From NCBI RefSeq assembly GCF_002022275.1, contig NZ_MSDF01000009.1:1-64000 (forward strand): DNA of 64,000 bases. The letters are read 5' to 3'. This stretch comes from Pseudomonas fluorescens (GTDB taxonomy: Bacteria > Pseudomonadota > Gammaproteobacteria > Pseudomonadales > Pseudomonadaceae). Below the pieces are notes generated by a model. It saw only the letters and a program-made list of their open reading frames with translations, was not told the origin of the DNA and searched no databases. A program made the translations under genes and the position numbers. Shown here in pieces: positions 61,379 to 64,000 of the stretch. The number at the start of each line of letters is the position of its first letter. The stretch's first letter is position 1.

Positions 61379-62308
61379 TCACGGGGCCTTGAACACGGCC
61401 TGCTGCACATCGACCTTTTTCGGGATCAGGCCGTTGGCGAAGAACAGGTCGGCGGTGCGTTGCTGGTTGGCGATATCCACGGCTTCCAGCGGGCGGATCG
61501 GCGCGGGTGAGCGGTGTTCGAAGTAGCTTTTAACCACCGCCGGTTGCAGGCCGAGGGTCTTGGCCATCAAGGCGATGCTTTCTTCCGGCTGGTCGAGGGA
61601 CAAACGCTGCGCCTTGGCCAAGACGTTGATAATCGTGGCGATGGCCTGCGGATGCTGTTTGGCAAACGGGCTGCTGACCACGAAGAAGCTGCCTGCCGGA
61701 TTCAGGCCCTGGCCGTCGCCCAGCACGCGGGCGGAACCATCGACCACGGCGGCCGAGTAGTAAGGGTCCCACACCACCCACGCGTCGACCTTGCCTTGCT
61801 CAAACGCGGCACGGCCATCCGACGGCGACAGGTACACCACGTTCACATCCTTCCACTGCAAACCGGCGCGCAGCAGACTTTTGAGGAACAGGTTGTGGGC
61901 ACTGGAGCCCTTGAGCAGCGCTACGCGTTTGCCCTTGAGTTCGGCCACGCTCTGAATCGTGCTGGCTTTAGGCACCAATACCGCCTCGGTTTTACCCTCG
62001 TTGGGCTCGACGGCGAAGTACTGCAAATCGATGCCGGCGGCCTGGGCGAAGATCGGCGGGATGTCGCCGATATTGCCGATGTCCAGGCTGCCGCCGTTCA
62101 GCGCCTCGATCAGCGGCGGGCCGCCGAGGAATTCGATCCACTGCACTTGGGTGCCGGGCAGCGCCGCTTCGAAGAGTTTGTGCTCACGGGCGAGCACCAT
62201 GCTCACCGAGCTTTTCTGGTAGCCGATGCGCAAGGTGATGGGCTCGGCCGCTGATGCCACCCCGCTGAACACCAGTGAAGCCAGAATCGTGCTTAAAAAC
62301 TTAACCAT
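61379..62308 (-). CDS. ABC transporter periplasmic binding protein, sulfonate/taurine type
   Basis: A 309-aa exported binding protein of the NrtA/SsuA/TauA family: signal peptide [18 protein letters not shown] (cleavage near 21), then [78 protein letters not shown] and [13 protein letters not shown], which line the ligand pocket of sulfonate-binding proteins. Start 62308 has GGAGG 8 bases upstream. No permease or ATPase gene lies in the window, so its transporter partners would be beyond it or elsewhere. Ligand probably a sulfonate or other organosulfur compound. Confidence 0.9.
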   Translation of the reverse strand: MVKFLSTILASLVFSGVASAAEPITLRIGYQKSSVSMVLAREHKLFEAALPGTQVQWIEFLGGPPLIEALNGGSLDIGNIGDIPPIFAQAAGIDLQYFAVEPNEGKTEAVLVPKASTIQSVAELKGKRVALLKGSSAHNLFLKSLLRAGLQWKDVNVVYLSPSDGRAAFEQGKVDAWVVWDPYYSAAVVDGSARVLGDGQGLNPAGSFFVVSSPFAKQHPQAIATIINVLAKAQRLSLDQPEESIALMAKTLGLQPAVVKSYFEHRSPAPIRPLEAVDIANQQRTADLFFANGLIPKKVDVQQAVFKAP

Positions 62309-62321
62309 TTCTACCACCTCC

Positions 62322-62434
62322 GATCGTTCCCACGCTCTGCGTGGGAACGCATCCTGTGACGCTCCGCGTCACGTTGTTAAAGCGGGACGCAGAGCGTCCC
62401 TGGCGGCATTCCCACGCGGAGCGAGGGAACGATC
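62322..62434. repeat. Long imperfect palindromic repeat (GATCGTTCCCACGC type)
   Basis: Ends are inverted (GATCGTTCCCACGCTCTGCG and its near-complement), with inner arms GACGCTCCGCGTC and GACGCAGAGCGTC. It is a close relative of 12761-12895. It lies between the two binding-protein genes of the cluster. Confidence 0.88.
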
Positions 62435-62436
62435 GG

Positions 62437-63450
62437 TTACAAGCCTGCCTTGACCTTGGCCGCTACATCCGCCGGCACCCATTGCTGCCAGACTTGCGGT
62501 TGTTCTTTGAGGAACGCCAGCGCGACCTGACGCGGCTGCTCACGTTTCTCGGCCATTTGCGCGAGGGTGGTATTGAGCAGGTCGATCGGCAGGTCGACTT
62601 TTTCAAAGAAGCTCACCAGTTGCGGGTACTGCGCCTTGAACGGCGCCGACACGCCAATCGCCAGGTGCGCCGCCAGCGAACGAGTGCCGATGGGGTGCGG
62701 GTTGTTGGCATCGGCCAGGGTTTTCCAGGCGTCGGCGTTGAACGGCGGCTCTTCCAGCTTGACCAGTTTGAAGCGACCGAGCAGCGGGGTTGGCGACCAG
62801 TAGTAGAACAGCACCGGTTTGCCGCGTCGGATCGACGACGCCACTTCGGCGTCCAGCGCCGCGCCGGAGCCGGTGCGGAAGTTGACGAAGGTGTCGGTCA
62901 GGCCATAGGCCTTGAGTTTCTGGCTGTTGACGATTTCCGAGGTCCAGCCGGTAGGGCTGTTGAGGAAGCGGCCTTTGCTTGGGTCTTCAGGGTCGCGGAA
63001 CACATCTTTGTAGCGCGCCAGATCAGCCACCGATTTCAGCTCCGGCGCCAACGGTTTGATGCCGCGCTCGGCATCGCCCTTGATCACGTATTCCGGCACC
63101 CACCAGCCTTCGGTCGCGCCTTTGACGGTGTCGCCCAAGCCGAAGACCTTGCCTTCGCTTTCGGCCTTGACCCACGCCGGACTGCGCCCGGCCCACTCCT
63201 CGCCGATGACCTGGATGTCGTCTTTGGCCAGGGCGGCTTCCAGGCTCACGGTGCTGCCGGGCAAGGTGTCGGTGGGCAGGCCGTAGCCTTTCTCGACGAT
63301 CAGGCGCAGCACTTCAGTGATCAGGCTGCCGCTTTCCCAGGTGATGTCGCCGAAGTGGATCGGTTTGACCGCTTCGGCAGCATGGGTTTGTTGGGTCAGG
63401 GCGGCGAGTGCCAGCAGCGAACCACCGAGCAGGTTTTTTAGTGTTCTCAT
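62437..63450 (-). CDS. ABC transporter periplasmic binding protein, glycine betaine/quaternary-amine type (OpuAC)
   Basis: A 337-aa exported binding protein of the ProX/OpuAC family. Signal peptide [18 protein letters not shown] (cleavage near 24). Mature blocks: [55 protein letters not shown], and ANSPTGW... is replaced by [18 protein letters not shown]. Multiple Trp residues (in ITWESG, EEWAG, EGWW, YYWSP) are candidates for the aromatic cage that holds a trimethylammonium group. Start 63450 has AGAGG upstream. Its binding partner genes are not in the window. Ligand inferred as a betaine or related amine. Confidence 0.9.
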   Translation of the reverse strand: MRTLKNLLGGSLLALAALTQQTHAAEAVKPIHFGDITWESGSLITEVLRLIVEKGYGLPTDTLPGSTVSLEAALAKDDIQVIGEEWAGRSPAWVKAESEGKVFGLGDTVKGATEGWWVPEYVIKGDAERGIKPLAPELKSVADLARYKDVFRDPEDPSKGRFLNSPTGWTSEIVNSQKLKAYGLTDTFVNFRTGSGAALDAEVASSIRRGKPVLFYYWSPTPLLGRFKLVKLEEPPFNADAWKTLADANNPHPIGTRSLAAHLAIGVSAPFKAQYPQLVSFFEKVDLPIDLLNTTLAQMAEKREQPRQVALAFLKEQPQVWQQWVPADVAAKVKAGL

Positions 63451-63504
63451 GAGTAGCCTCTTGGAGATTCGATTCACAACACATTCAAAGTGGGCACGGT
63501 CAAT

Positions 63505-63574
63505 GTGGGAGCTGGCTTGCCTGCGATGGCGGCGGTGGCTTCAACATCGCTATCGCAGGCAAGCCAGCTCCCAC
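63505..63574. repeat. REP doublet (REPIN)
   Basis: Main REP type with a short spacer. It lies between the TonB-receptor gene and the betaine-type binding protein gene, both on the minus strand. Confidence 0.92.
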
Positions 63575-63602
63575 ACTGGATCGGTGTGCTCTTCAGGTTT
63601 TG

Positions 63603-63998
63603 TTAAAAGTCATAACTGAGCCGCGTGTAGTAGAACGCCCCTTCCGGCGCGGTCGGTGACAGGTAGCTGTATTGCTGCCCCGGCGTCTGGCGCAGGCGGC
63701 TGTTGAAGTCGTCGGGCTTGCTGTCGAACAGGTTGTTCACGCCCACCGACACGCGCAGTTGCTTGGTGAACGCGTAGTTCACGTCCAGGTCGGTGGTCCA
63801 TTGCGCGCTGAAGGTCTGGTCGTACTCGGCGTTGGACTCGGCGGCCGCGTATTTGCGGTACTTGCCGTAGCGGGTTTCGTTGAGGGCGATGGTCCATTGG
63901 TTGAGCTTGTGCACCGCGCCGAACACCAGTTTGTCCTCGGGGTAGCCGTGTTCGATAAAGCCACGAGCTTCGCGGGTCAGCACTTCAAAACCGTTAGG
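63603..63998 (-). CDS. TonB-dependent outer-membrane receptor, C-terminal fragment
   Basis: The last 131 codons of a large outer-membrane receptor; the 5' part lies beyond the window. The end has the beta-barrel pattern and closes with the TonB-box-style terminal strand YYTRLSYDF, ending in Phe as outer-membrane proteins do. VGVNNLFDSKPDDF is a hallmark of TonB-dependent receptors, in the last barrel strands. It is the first gene seen in the minus-strand cluster. It presumably brings the cluster's substrate across the outer membrane. Its name and ligand cannot be read from this fragment. Confidence 0.88.
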   Translation of the reverse strand, partial: PNGFEVLTREARGFIEHGYPEDKLVFGAVHKLNQWTIALNETRYGKYRKYAAAESNAEYDQTFSAQWTTDLDVNYAFTKQLRVSVGVNNLFDSKPDDFNSRLRQTPGQQYSYLSPTAPEGAFYYTRLSYDF

Positions 63999-64000
63999 GT

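Noticed and set aside
14114-63574. Regularly spaced inverted repeats that might suggest CRISPR
   Set aside because: They are isolated REP doublets at gene ends kilobases apart, not direct repeats with unique spacers, and no cas genes are present.

Overview
The window reads as chromosomal DNA of a Pseudomonas, most likely of the P. fluorescens complex. It is GC-rich and gene-dense, carries many Pseudomonas-type intergenic palindromes (REP doublets with the arm GTGGGAGCTGGCTTGCCTGCGAT), and holds typical lineage genes: nrdB, a DUF2025 protein, alaC, a GntR/GntK/gluconate permease locus and the PxpABC 5-oxoprolinase. Species assignment is inference. I saw no rRNA, tRNA, CRISPR array, IS transposase or prophage structural gene.

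Layout. 1-5.5 kb: the 3' part of nrdB (class I ribonucleotide reductase beta), then a small AT-richer island placed between nrdB and a HAD phosphatase. The island holds an AvcD-type dCTP/dCMP deaminase, a strongly structured upstream RNA that I propose is its AvcI partner, a Bro-N protein and an HNH endonuclease. 5.7-7.5 kb: a Fic protein gene bracketed by two copies of one repeat and preceded by five direct repeats. 7.5-14.1 kb: LysR regulator, argininosuccinate-lyase-like enzyme, polar amino-acid ABC importer and an MFS permease. 14.3-18.8 kb: accessory genes, namely an unknown protein with a Cys/His cluster, a helix-turn-helix protein behind a LexA box, a P-loop protein lacking the Walker lysine, an amidase remnant, and an MBL-fold hydrolase divergent from a TetR regulator.

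19-31 kb: signalling and membrane genes (MASE2-GGDEF cyclase, soluble PAS chemoreceptor, DUF1003 protein, a degenerate CTP-synthase-like amidotransferase with an ABM partner, GlpQ, PepSY protein, GAF histidine kinase, membrane chemoreceptor, ZntB-like channel). 31-42.5 kb: Pit phosphate transporter, pxpABC with its LysR, then a run of LysR genes paired with two SDR oxidoreductases and a PACE efflux protein. 42.6-45.2 kb: an ECF42-type sigma operon with a DGPF/YciI protein, an SRPBCC protein and a SnoaL-like protein. 45.3-48.4 kb: GNAT, FMN-binding, GyrI-like and AlaC genes. 48.4-54.8 kb: sugar-acid metabolism (gluconate permease, gluconokinase, GntR with three matching operators, GST, uronate-dehydrogenase-like enzyme, MFS sugar porter). 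54.9-58.6 kb: an unknown small protein, a second PAS chemoreceptor, LysR and a beta-class GST.

58.7-64 kb: a minus-strand cluster of TonB receptor, betaine-type binding protein, sulfonate-type binding protein, ornithine-cyclodeaminase-like enzyme and an aromatic amino-acid lyase homologue that lacks the Ala-Ser-Gly triad needed for the MIO cofactor. Together with the betaine-type binding protein this suggests import and breakdown of a quaternary-ammonium amino acid by an ergothionase-like elimination. With the AvcID-like island this is the most interesting content of the window.
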